The notes beneath the pieces were generated by a model. That model saw only the letters and a program-made list of their open reading frames with translations. It had not been told where the DNA came from and did not search any database. The position numbers were made by a program, and so were the translations under genes. DNA of 64,000 nt from VRUE01 sp963824705 (GTDB lineage: Bacteria > Actinomycetota > Thermoleophilia > Solirubrobacterales > 70-9): assembly GCA_963824705.1 (NCBI GenBank), contig CAWGQE010000002.1, positions 1 through 64,000 of the forward strand, in the 5' to 3' direction. Below are positions 6,617 to 14,946 of the stretch, one piece after another; within the stretch, counting starts at the first letter, position 1, and every line of letters begins with the position of its first letter.

Positions 6617-9573
6617 GCGCCAAGACGATCAAGCTGACGACCCTCGCCCTGGCCCTGATCCTCGGCCTTGCTCTACTGGCTCCCCTCGCTGCCCAGGCCG
6701 AATACGGGATCTCCTCCTTTGACGTGCAGATCGCCGCCAAAGCGCCTGAAGCGGGCGACGAAGCCGACCTCGCCCCCTCGGGAGGCGCCTACCACCAGGC
6801 GGGCGGCCATCCCTACGCGGTCGTCACCCACTTCGAATGGAACAACCATCCAGACCCCTCAGATAACGCCACCTACCACGGCAGCGCTCTACCCGACGGC
6901 GACATCAAGAGCACTGACGTCGACCTGCCGGCCGGCCTGGTCGGCAACCCGAAGACGATCCCGACCTGTACCGCCCAGCAGCTGAGCGGCGCCACCCCAG
7001 AAATTCTCGGATACCTCTCCGAATGTCCGACCGACTCCCAGGTGGGGGTGGTGCGGCTGCGCTTCGGCGGCGAAGGCGACAAAGAGACGATCGCGCCGCT
7101 CTTCAACATGGCCACGCCGAGCGGCCTGGCCGGGCGCTTCGGCTTCAACGTCGTCAAGACGCTCGTCTACTTCGACGCCTCGACCGGGCCCGAGCGCGGC
7201 TACCGGATCACGGTCGGCTCCCACAACGTGGCCCAGGCATTGCGTGTTTACGGCGCCGACGTCACCTTCTGGGGGGTGCCAGGAGATCCGGCTCACGACG
7301 CCGAACGCTGCAACCGCGGCGCCAAAACCTTCGCAAGCTCGATCGGGAGCGCCTCCCACGCCCCGTGCACCGGCCCGGATGCTCCCGAACAACCCCACGC
7401 CGCCGGCATGCAGCCGATCCCTTTCCTAACCCTCCCCACCTCCTGCCCGGCAGACGAAAGCCAAGGCGAGGAATGGCCACTTCGCACCAACTCCTGGGAA
7501 GAACCGAACGTGATCACGACGGCAAGCGCCTTCAACCACCTGGCGCCCTTCGCACCGGAGGGAACGGGTCCGGGGCAGGGAACGACGGGCTGCGCCAAAG
7601 TCCCCTTCAACCCCGACTTCGGCGCCCAGCCGGCGCAGAAAAGCGCCGCTTCCTCCTCTGGGCTTGAAGTCAACCTGAAGTTCCCGACCGACGGCCTTCT
7701 GAACCCCAAAGGCATCGCCCAGGCGCACCTGAAGAAAGCGGTGGTGACCCTGCCCGAGGGAATGACGGTGAACCCCTCCCAGGCAGAGGGCCTTGGGGTC
7801 TGCACGCCCGCTCAATACGCAGCGGCAACCGTCGAGGATCCGGGCTGTCCCTCGACGGCAAAGATCGGCTCGGTCGTAGTTCACACCCCGCTGCTCCAAG
7901 AAGCCCTAGAGGGCAACGTCTACATTGCCCAGCCCTACGAGAACCCCTCCAATTCCCTCCTGGCCCTCTACATCGTCATCCAAAACCACGACCGCGGGGT
8001 CTTGGTGAAGATCCCCGGCAAAGTGGAGCCCGACTCCAAGACGGGTCAGATCACCGCCACTTTCGACAATCTGCCCCAGCAGCCCTTCGAAAGCTTCGAG
8101 TTCCACTTCCGCGAGGGACCGAGGGCTCCGCTGATCACCCCCCGTACCTGCGGGACGTATACGACCAAGGGCGAATTCACCCCCTGGTCAGATCCTTCGA
8201 AAGTCGTAACCACCGAAAGCTCCTTCGAAATCGACAGGGGAGTGAACGGCGGGCCCTGCCCCTCGGGAGGCGTTCCGCCCTTCCACCCCACCTTTACGGC
8301 CGGAACCCTCAACAACAACGCCGGCTCCTACTCCCCCTTCCTGATGCGCCTACTGAGAGAAGACGGCGAACAGGACATGACCAAGTTCAGCGCCGTTCTT
8401 CCTCCGGGGGTCAGCGCCAAGATCGCCGGGGTAACCAAATGTCCCGACTCGGCGATCGCCCTTGCTTCGCAGAAGACCGGTCTCGAAGAGCGCGAAGCAC
8501 CGAGCTGCCCGGCCAACTCCCAGATCGGCAAGATCACTGCCGCAGCGGGAGTCGGCTCGACGCTGGTCTACGTCCCGGGGCAGATGTATCTGGCGGGCCC
8601 CTATAACGGCGCTCCGCTGAGCGCTGTCGTGGTCACCCCCGCTGTCGCCGGCCCCTTCGACGTCGGCACCGTGATCGTCAGGGTGGCGCTATCGCTTGAC
8701 CCGAGGACCGCCGAAGTCCACGTCGACGGAGATCGCTCGGATCCGATCCCCCACATCCTCCAAGGCATCCCTCTCTCGGTAAGGGAAATCAGGGTCGGCG
8801 TAGATCGCCCCAACTTCACGATCAACCCGACCTCTTGCGATCCATCCCAGGTCGCGGCGACCCTCTTTGGCTCCAACCTGGATCTCTTCTCCTCGGCCGA
8901 CGACCTGCCGGTGGCCCTATCGAATCGCTTCCAAGCGGCTTCCTGCGCCAGCCTCGGCTTCAAACCGGCTCTCTCTCTGAAGCTGATCGGCGGCACCAAA
9001 CGCGGTCAGTTCCCGGCGCTCAGAGCTGAACTGAAACCAAGACCAGGCGATGCCAACGCAAAGAGCACCGTCGTCACCCTTCCCCACAGCGCCTTCCTCG
9101 AACAGGGCCACATAAGGACGATCTGCACCCGGGTCCAGTACGCCGCCAAGGCCTGTCCCGCCGGATCTATCTATGGCCACGTAAAAGCCTTCACGCCGCT
9201 GCTCGACGAACCGCTCGAAGGCCCGGTCTACCTGCGCTCCTCCAGCCACAACCTGCCCGACATGGTGCTCTCCCTGCACGGCGTCGTCGACGTCGAAGCG
9301 GTCGGCAGGATCGACTCCAAGAACGGCGGCATCAGGGCTTCTTTCGAAGCGATCCCAGACGCACCGCTCTCCAAAGTGCTCTTGACGATGCAAGGCCAAA
9401 AGAAGGGTCTGATCGTCAACTCGACCGACCTCTGCGCCAAAGCGCAGAAGGCAAATGCCGAGTTCGAAGGCCAAAACGGGACGCCTTATGACTTCAAGCC
9501 GGCTCTGAAGAGCACCTGCCGCAAGTCGAGCAAGCACAACGCCAAGCGGCGTGACCACTCAGAGCACAACTAA
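6613..9573 (+). CDS. Large secreted protein, paralogue family member 1
   Basis: A 986-residue exported protein translationally coupled to the preceding gene (ATGA overlap). The signal peptide is clear (MSAKTIKLTTLALALILGLA to AAQA, about residues 1-27). The rest is beta-rich without a named catalytic motif. Recurrent conserved blocks include LPAGLVGNPKTIPTC, MTVNPSQAEGLGVCTPAQY, STAKIGSVVVHTPLL, GNVYIAQPYENPSNSLLALY, EQDMTKFSAVLPPGV and FLEQGHIRTICTRVQYAA, with many paired cysteines. The same blocks occur in the genes at 31202 and 40611. The first two are each partners of a giant NHL/propeller gene, so the pair probably works together at the cell surface. Function is not known. Confidence 0.85.
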   Translation: MSAKTIKLTTLALALILGLALLAPLAAQAEYGISSFDVQIAAKAPEAGDEADLAPSGGAYHQAGGHPYAVVTHFEWNNHPDPSDNATYHGSALPDGDIKSTDVDLPAGLVGNPKTIPTCTAQQLSGATPEILGYLSECPTDSQVGVVRLRFGGEGDKETIAPLFNMATPSGLAGRFGFNVVKTLVYFDASTGPERGYRITVGSHNVAQALRVYGADVTFWGVPGDPAHDAERCNRGAKTFASSIGSASHAPCTGPDAPEQPHAAGMQPIPFLTLPTSCPADESQGEEWPLRTNSWEEPNVITTASAFNHLAPFAPEGTGPGQGTTGCAKVPFNPDFGAQPAQKSAASSSGLEVNLKFPTDGLLNPKGIAQAHLKKAVVTLPEGMTVNPSQAEGLGVCTPAQYAAATVEDPGCPSTAKIGSVVVHTPLLQEALEGNVYIAQPYENPSNSLLALYIVIQNHDRGVLVKIPGKVEPDSKTGQITATFDNLPQQPFESFEFHFREGPRAPLITPRTCGTYTTKGEFTPWSDPSKVVTTESSFEIDRGVNGGPCPSGGVPPFHPTFTAGTLNNNAGSYSPFLMRLLREDGEQDMTKFSAVLPPGVSAKIAGVTKCPDSAIALASQKTGLEEREAPSCPANSQIGKITAAAGVGSTLVYVPGQMYLAGPYNGAPLSAVVVTPAVAGPFDVGTVIVRVALSLDPRTAEVHVDGDRSDPIPHILQGIPLSVREIRVGVDRPNFTINPTSCDPSQVAATLFGSNLDLFSSADDLPVALSNRFQAASCASLGFKPALSLKLIGGTKRGQFPALRAELKPRPGDANAKSTVVTLPHSAFLEQGHIRTICTRVQYAAKACPAGSIYGHVKAFTPLLDEPLEGPVYLRSSSHNLPDMVLSLHGVVDVEAVGRIDSKNGGIRASFEAIPDAPLSKVLLTMQGQKKGLIVNSTDLCAKAQKANAEFEGQNGTPYDFKPALKSTCRKSSKHNAKRRDHSEHN

Positions 9574-9655
9574 CCCACACAGGGAGGGACTAGATGTTCT
9601 CGCTGCGTGTTTATCCAGGTTCCTGACTGCATTGCTTCGCATGGGAACCAGAGAA

Positions 9656-10168
<513 letters not shown>

Positions 10169-10572
10169 CGTGGATCATCGTGCCCGGGAGCCCCCCCCAT
10201 TCGCGCACGTGGTCTTCGCTGGCGACCACCACGTCGGCAGGGACGCCAAGCTCGCCGACGAGCTTCGCTAGCCGCACCGACTCGCCAAAGTGATCCTCCA
10301 CGTCCGGCTCGATCACCAAGAAATCGAAGTCACTGTCGGGTTTCTCCTCGCCACGGGCGTAGGAGCCGAACAGGATGACCTTGGAATTGGCACCAGCCGC
10401 CTCGGCGAGCGCAACCCCCGCTTTGTTGATCAACTCGCGAGATGCCATGGCGACAAGGTAGCGGAGCAAGCTGCCGACAATGCAATCCAATAGGCAGCTG
10501 CTGCCTAAATCCCCGCCAATCGCGCATAAACCTTGGTTCGGCACCGGATCGACAGGACATAGCATTGCGGCC

Positions 10573-11223
10573 GTGGACGCTGGTGCGGTGGAGATCAGGG
10601 TGGTGGGCTGCCTGCTGGAGAAGCAGCGGACTACGCCCGACGCCTACCCGCTGTCGTTGAGCGCGCTGCGGCTTGCCTGCAACCAGGCTACGAATCGGGA
10701 TCCCGTCGTCGACTATGACGAGGCGACGGTGGTCGAGGCGCTGCGGCGGCTTGCCCTGCGGGGATGGACGCGGCTCGCCAGCGGCGCCGGCAGTCGTGCG
10801 CGTAAGTACCGGCACCTGCTCGACGAGGCGCTCGGTCTCGACGATGCCGAGTTGTCGCTGCTGGCGGTGCTGATGCTGCGCGGGGTTCAAACGCCGGGCG
10901 AGCTGAAGCAGCGGGTCGATCGTCTCCACCACTTCGCCGATCTCGCTTCCGTGCACGAGACGCTGGAGAAACTGGCCGAGCGAGGCCAGGTTGCCCGCTT
11001 GGAGCGGCAGCCTGGTCAGAAGGAGGAGAGGTACCTGCAGCTGCTCGGCGGAGATGAGCCGCCGCCGAGTCACGAGCCGCCGGCCGAGGCCACGGCTACA
11101 TCTGAGCAGTCGGCTCCGCCCGAGGACCGGCTCGCGCGCCTCGAGCGGGAACTGTCGGAGCTGCGTAGGCAGGTCGGCCAGCTGCGCGAGGCGCTAGGGG
11201 AGCCGAGCGAGCCTCAGGCGTAG
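10573..11223 (+). CDS. YceH-family protein (DUF480)
   Basis: About 216 residues with two winged-helix-like halves typical of YceH/DUF480. Landmarks are EIRVVGCLLEKQRTTPDAYPLSL at the N-terminus (VLGCLxEKxxTTPxxYPLSLNAL in the family), ACNQATNRDPV near residue 37, and LMLRGVQTPGELKQR near residue 100. The C-terminal 50 residues are Pro/Glu-rich, then a short coiled coil (LERELSELRRQVGQLREAL). GTG 10573 is chosen because the conserved domain begins shortly after it; a GTG at 10588 and an ATG at 10480 are alternatives. The molecular role of the family is not established. Its end overlaps the convergent hypothetical gene by 10 bases. Confidence 0.8.
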   Translation: MDAGAVEIRVVGCLLEKQRTTPDAYPLSLSALRLACNQATNRDPVVDYDEATVVEALRRLALRGWTRLASGAGSRARKYRHLLDEALGLDDAELSLLAVLMLRGVQTPGELKQRVDRLHHFADLASVHETLEKLAERGQVARLERQPGQKEERYLQLLGGDEPPPSHEPPAEATATSEQSAPPEDRLARLERELSELRRQVGQLREALGEPSEPQA

Positions 11224-11840
11224 AGGCTCTCGCTGGCCAGCTCCTGGGCGCGACGGCTCCAGAGCTTGACCTCGAGGAAGATGTCGTCGCCGTAGCCCTT
11301 CAGCGCGTCGAGGGCGATCAGCGTGAAGCGTTCGTCGGAGACCACTTCCTGGTCGACCGTCTCCGCCTCCAGCTCGGCGCTGGCGGCGACGGCGCCGCGG
11401 ACGAGCGGGCGGCCCCAGACGAGGGTGACGGCGCCCACACGGCCGTTCTCACCCCGCCACTGGCCGATCACGTCGTCGTTGATGTCGATCTTCCAGCCGG
11501 GATTGCTCTCGGCGAGCACGTCGGTGAAGTCGGCGGTGGCGCAGAAGGCGTCCGGCTCGCCGCCCTCCGGCAGCTCGTAGGAGACGTGGCCGAACAGCTC
11601 CAGCGTGCCCTCCGGCCCCTCGGTCCGCGCGGTGGCGGGAACCCAGACCCGCCCTCCCCAGGCCCGCTCCGGGAACCACTCGACCTCATCGGGGATCTCG
11701 GTGCCATCCGGCAGGTCCTCGATCTGCTCGCAGGCGGTGCGGAACTCGGCGACCAGCCGCTCGGCGAAGCGCCCGTGCGGGATCCCCTCCTGGGTCGAGT
11801 CGGCGATGAAGCGGGGAATCGGTCGCGGGTTCGGTGGCAT
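11214..11840 (-). CDS. Conserved hypothetical protein downstream of galT
   Basis: A 208-residue soluble protein with no signal peptide or membrane segment. Visible features are an acidic composition, the segment DEVEWFPERAWGGRVWVPATAR, and DVIGQWRGENGRVGAVTLVWGRPLV in the middle. I do not recognise a family. The start ATG at 11840 overlaps the galT stop (TGATG), which favours it over the ATG at 11849 and implies translational coupling. It is the last gene of the 14790-to-11214 minus-strand operon. Confidence 0.7.
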   Translation of the reverse strand: MPPNPRPIPRFIADSTQEGIPHGRFAERLVAEFRTACEQIEDLPDGTEIPDEVEWFPERAWGGRVWVPATARTEGPEGTLELFGHVSYELPEGGEPDAFCATADFTDVLAESNPGWKIDINDDVIGQWRGENGRVGAVTLVWGRPLVRGAVAASAELEAETVDQEVVSDERFTLIALDALKGYGDDIFLEVKLWSRRAQELASESLYA

Positions 11841-12886
11841 CAGAGGCACTCGCGCAGGTCGGCTGCCGCGCGCTCCGGAGGGTAGATGTTGATGTCGACC
11901 CCGGTGCCGAGCTCGAAGCCGGCCTTGATCGTCAGGCGGGGGGCGATGTCGACGTGCCAGTGGAAGTGCTCGGCGCCGCGCGGCGCGGTGGCCACCCAGA
12001 GGTTGAGCTCCGGCGGCCCGTCGAAGCGCTTGGCGAGGAGCTGCATCGCGGTGCGAATCATCGCGGCACCCGCCGTGTCGTCCTCGAAGCGCGCCGCCTC
12101 GCGGCGCGGCACGACCCGCAGCTCGTAGGGCGAGCGCGAGGCCCAGGGGCAGATCAGCGCCGCCTCGTCGTCGATCGCGACCAGCCGATCGCGGCGACGC
12201 ACCTCCTCGACCAGGACGTCGCTGAGCAGGCCGCCCCCCGCCGTGCGTTCGCTGTAGGCGCCGGCACGCTCGCGCTCACGCGCGACCGCGGCTGGAACGA
12301 ACGAGAGCGCGTAGAGCTGGGCGTGAGTGTGGGGCAGGGAGGCACCCGCCCCCGCGCCCTCGTTGACGACGAGCTGTACGTAGGCGGCGTCGGCGTGGGC
12401 GCGCATCCGCTCGCGCCAGGTGGCGATCGCGCCGAGGAAGCGCCCCTCGCTCAGCTCCGCCGTAGCGGTGATGTGGTCGGGTCCGTTGATCAGGACCTCA
12501 TGGCCGCCGATCGCCGGGCGCGAGGCGAAGAGGTCCGGCTCGCCGGCGCGCCTCGACTCCAGCAGCGGGTCGCCGGCGCTGGCGAAGGCGCCCGCCTCGC
12601 CGCTGCGTGGCGCCGCGTCCGCGTCCTCGCCGTCGCCCAGCGCGGGATAGAGATTCGGCACCACCCGGCTCGTCCAGCCGGGAGTGTCCGGGTCCCCACC
12701 GTCAGGCCGCACCGCGTAGACCTCGGGCGGCGTCTTTCCCTCGTGGCCCTCGCAGAAGGGGCATCCCTCGGCGCCCCTCTCATCACCTGCCGCTCGCCCG
12801 AACCCGTGCGGGCGGTCGGCACGACCGGGCGCCAGGATCGTCCGCAGCCCGGAGAGCTGGTCGATGCGTATCTCTGGTGCGCTCAG
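11840..12886 (-). CDS. galT: Galactose-1-phosphate uridylyltransferase-like, non-standard start
   Basis: A GalT of the HIT superfamily that would exchange UDP between glucose-1-phosphate and galactose-1-phosphate (Leloir pathway). The coding frame extends well upstream of the first GTG at 12712: it encodes PEIRIDQLSGLRTILAPGRA and then the zinc-site motif CPFCEGHEGKTPPEVYAV. Farther on are GAGASLPHTHAQLYAL (the HxH active-site region, with Thr where Pro is usual) and a C-terminal HFHWHVDIAPRLT zinc/HIT motif. No ATG, GTG or TTG lies at the right place. The best candidate is CTG at 12886, overlapping the slipin stop as CTGA where other genes here use ATGA. Enzyme assignment is confident; the start is not. 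Confidence 0.8.
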   Translation of the reverse strand: MSAPEIRIDQLSGLRTILAPGRADRPHGFGRAAGDERGAEGCPFCEGHEGKTPPEVYAVRPDGGDPDTPGWTSRVVPNLYPALGDGEDADAAPRSGEAGAFASAGDPLLESRRAGEPDLFASRPAIGGHEVLINGPDHITATAELSEGRFLGAIATWRERMRAHADAAYVQLVVNEGAGAGASLPHTHAQLYALSFVPAAVARERERAGAYSERTAGGGLLSDVLVEEVRRRDRLVAIDDEAALICPWASRSPYELRVVPRREAARFEDDTAGAAMIRTAMQLLAKRFDGPPELNLWVATAPRGAEHFHWHVDIAPRLTIKAGFELGTGVDINIYPPERAAADLRECL

Positions 12887-13731
12887 GACCGAGAGGGGGG
12901 GAGGTCGTCCGTGTCGGGCTGAGCCGGCGGCGGAGGTGGTGGAGGGTTGGGGGCTTTGGCTTTGCTGCCCCCGGCAGCATGATCGGAACGGCCGATGAAT
13001 GGCTCGAGCATGTCCATCGGCAGTGGGAAGACCACCGTCGTGTTCTGGTTGCTGCCAATTTCGAGCAGCGTCTGCAGGTAGCGCAGCTGCAGCGAGGCCG
13101 GGTTGGTGCTGATGATGTCGGCGGCGTCGGTGAGCTTCTGCGCCGCCTGGTACTCGCCCTCGGAGTTGATGATCTTGGCGCGGCGCTCGCGCTCGGCCTC
13201 AGCCTGGCGGGCGATCGCCCGCTGCATCTGTTCGGGGATCTCGACGTCCTTGATCTCGACCGCGGTCACCTTGACGCCCCAGGGCTCGGTCGACTCGTCG
13301 ATGATCTTCTGCAGCTCCTCGTTGAGCCGCTCGCGCTCGGAGAGCAGCTGGTCGAATTCGGCCTTGCCGAGCACCGAGCGCAGCGCCGTCTGCGAGATCT
13401 GCGAGGTGGCGAGCAAATAGTTTTCAACCTCGACGATCGCTTTGCGCGAGTCGATCACGCGGAAGTAGGCGACCGCGTTGACGCCGGCGGGGACGTTGTC
13501 GCGGGTGATCACCTCCTGCGGCGGGATGTTGAGCGTCACCGTGCGCAGGTCGACCTTGACCATCCGGTCGATCATCGGGATCAGCAGGATCAGGCCAGGC
13601 CCCTTCTGCGCGATCAGCCGGCCGAGGCGGAAGATCACGCCGCGCTCGTACTCGCGCAGGACGCGCACCGAGGACCCGAGCACGATCGCCACGAAGATCA
13701 CCAGTACGGCCAAGACCACAAGCGCTGCCAT
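12883..13731 (-). CDS. Slipin / stomatin-like SPFH membrane protein
   Basis: A 282-residue band-7/SPFH protein: an N-terminal membrane anchor (about residues 3-22), then YERGVIFRLGRL and the SPFH domain with DLRTVTLNIPPQEVITRDNV and RSVLGKAEFDQLLSERERLNEEL. A coiled-coil region EQMQRAIARQAEAERERRAKI follows, then a Pro-rich C-terminal tail (seven consecutive prolines). Such proteins form rings or microdomains in the cytoplasmic membrane. The upstream NfeD gene overlaps at TGATG; slipin-NfeD pairs are a standard bacterial arrangement. It is translationally linked downstream to galT. Confidence 0.9.
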   Translation of the reverse strand: MAALVVLAVLVIFVAIVLGSSVRVLREYERGVIFRLGRLIAQKGPGLILLIPMIDRMVKVDLRTVTLNIPPQEVITRDNVPAGVNAVAYFRVIDSRKAIVEVENYLLATSQISQTALRSVLGKAEFDQLLSERERLNEELQKIIDESTEPWGVKVTAVEIKDVEIPEQMQRAIARQAEAERERRAKIINSEGEYQAAQKLTDAADIISTNPASLQLRYLQTLLEIGSNQNTTVVFPLPMDMLEPFIGRSDHAAGGSKAKAPNPPPPPPPAQPDTDDLPPSRS

Positions 13732-14192
13732 CAGGTTGTTCCTTCCTCAGGTCGGACCACGAGGGTAAGCCCTTCGACCGCCTCTACGGTGACTCTATCC
13801 CCCGGCCGCAGCGGCGCTCCCTCGTCGACTCGACGCGCCCGCCAGATCGCCCCGGCGATCGCCACCTGCCCCTCGGGGTCGGGCGGGGTGCGGACCTCGG
13901 CGCTGGCGCCGATCAACTCCTCGCGACCGCCGCGGACCGGCTGGTCGCGGTGGGCCGCGAGCACCTTGCGGGTGACGAAGTAGAAGCTGACGATCGAGAG
14001 CACCCCGAGGGTGATCAGCGCCGGGCCCGCCCAGTCGCTGGCGCTGGAGTCGGCGTCGGCGGTGAGGGCGAGCACTCCACCGGCGATCAATCCGGCGGCG
14101 CCGAGGACCGCCAGCACCCCGCCGGTCGAGAGCAGCAACTCCGCCAGCAGCAGCCCGACCCCGATCAGCGCGACGGCGACGAAGAGGTCCAT
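13731..14192 (-). CDS. NfeD-like membrane protein
   Basis: A 153-residue short-form NfeD: two to three membrane segments in the first 95 residues (FVAVALIGVGLLLAELLL, VLGAAGLIAGGVLALT, ALITLGVLSIVSFYFVTRKV). A C-terminal OB-fold domain follows (EELIGASAEVRTPPDPEGQV to VEAVEGLTLVVRPEE). NfeD proteins pair with slipins, and here the slipin gene follows with a TGATG overlap. ATG 14192 gives the usual hydrophobic N-terminus and lies 7 bases after the upstream thioredoxin-like gene. The role is probably membrane-microdomain organisation or quality control. Confidence 0.88.
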   Translation of the reverse strand: MDLFVAVALIGVGLLLAELLLSTGGVLAVLGAAGLIAGGVLALTADADSSASDWAGPALITLGVLSIVSFYFVTRKVLAAHRDQPVRGGREELIGASAEVRTPPDPEGQVAIAGAIWRARRVDEGAPLRPGDRVTVEAVEGLTLVVRPEEGTT

Positions 14193-14199
14193 GGCTCGA

Positions 14200-14790
14200 T
14201 TATCCGCTTTCGGCGGTGCGGGGGAGTGCGTAGCGTTCGATGTCGGCGCGCAACTCGGCTTCGTCGCTGTAGGGGCCTTGTTTGAGGTAGACGAGCTTGC
14301 CGTGGCGGTCGTAGAAGGCCGTGTCGGGGAGGCCGAGCGAGGCGCCGATCGCATTGCCGATGTCTTTGCCCGGGTCGGTGTAGCTGGGGTAGGGCACCGG
14401 GGCCTCTTCGAGAAAGGTGCTCGCGGCGTCGTCGGAGTCCTGCGTATCGATACCGAGGAAGGCGACCCGTTTCCCGAAGTCCGCTGCGGCCTGCTGGAAG
14501 TGGGAGAACTCAAAGCGGCAGGGCCCGCACCAGGAGGCCCAGACGTTGACCACGGCGGGGTAGCCGTGCAGCGCCGCGATCCGTCCTTCGTAGGCGTCCT
14601 TGCCGCCGGGCAGCAGCTGGTCGGCCTGGCGGTGCAGGGCCGCGAGCGGGGCCGGCGAGCCGGCCAACGCGGTCTTGTAGTCGGGGTGCTGCCCGCCGTA
14701 GTCACCACCCTGGGCGGACCCGCAGCCGGCGATTGCCAGCGCCACGAATACGAGCACGAACAGGTACGGGTGGACTTTGAAGTCACTCAT
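14200..14790 (-). CDS. TlpA/ResA-type thioredoxin lipoprotein
   Basis: A 196-residue exported thiol-disulfide oxidoreductase. The signal peptide ends in a lipobox (LAIAGCGS, about residues 18-25), so it should be lipid-anchored outside the membrane. The thioredoxin fold carries the redox motif WASWCGPCRFEF near residue 83, followed by FLGIDTQDSDDAASTFLEE. TlpA/ResA proteins reduce apocytochrome c haem-binding cysteines or other extracytoplasmic disulfides. A haem-export ccm cluster is 8 kb away, making cytochrome c maturation a plausible role. ATG 14790 is preferred because it gives a proper lipoprotein signal. First gene of the operon ending at 11214. Confidence 0.9.
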   Translation of the reverse strand: MSDFKVHPYLFVLVFVALAIAGCGSAQGGDYGGQHPDYKTALAGSPAPLAALHRQADQLLPGGKDAYEGRIAALHGYPAVVNVWASWCGPCRFEFSHFQQAAADFGKRVAFLGIDTQDSDDAASTFLEEAPVPYPSYTDPGKDIGNAIGASLGLPDTAFYDRHGKLVYLKQGPYSDEAELRADIERYALPRTAESG

Positions 14791-14946
14791 CCGGGTTCCC
14801 TGTTTACAATAGGTGAGTCCGGTTCGCCGTATGCGAGCCGCTCGAGTGCGCTGGGGGGAAGGAAGAGCCGACCTCCCGGCATCCTCGTCTAAGTCTCCCG
14901 ACGGCACGCACCGCGTCGCTGCGGGAACGAAAGCGCACAAGCCTTC

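Noticed and set aside
12712..12922. GTG 12712 as the galT start
   Set aside because: It would remove the zinc-binding CPFCEGHE motif and the conserved N-terminus found upstream in the same frame.
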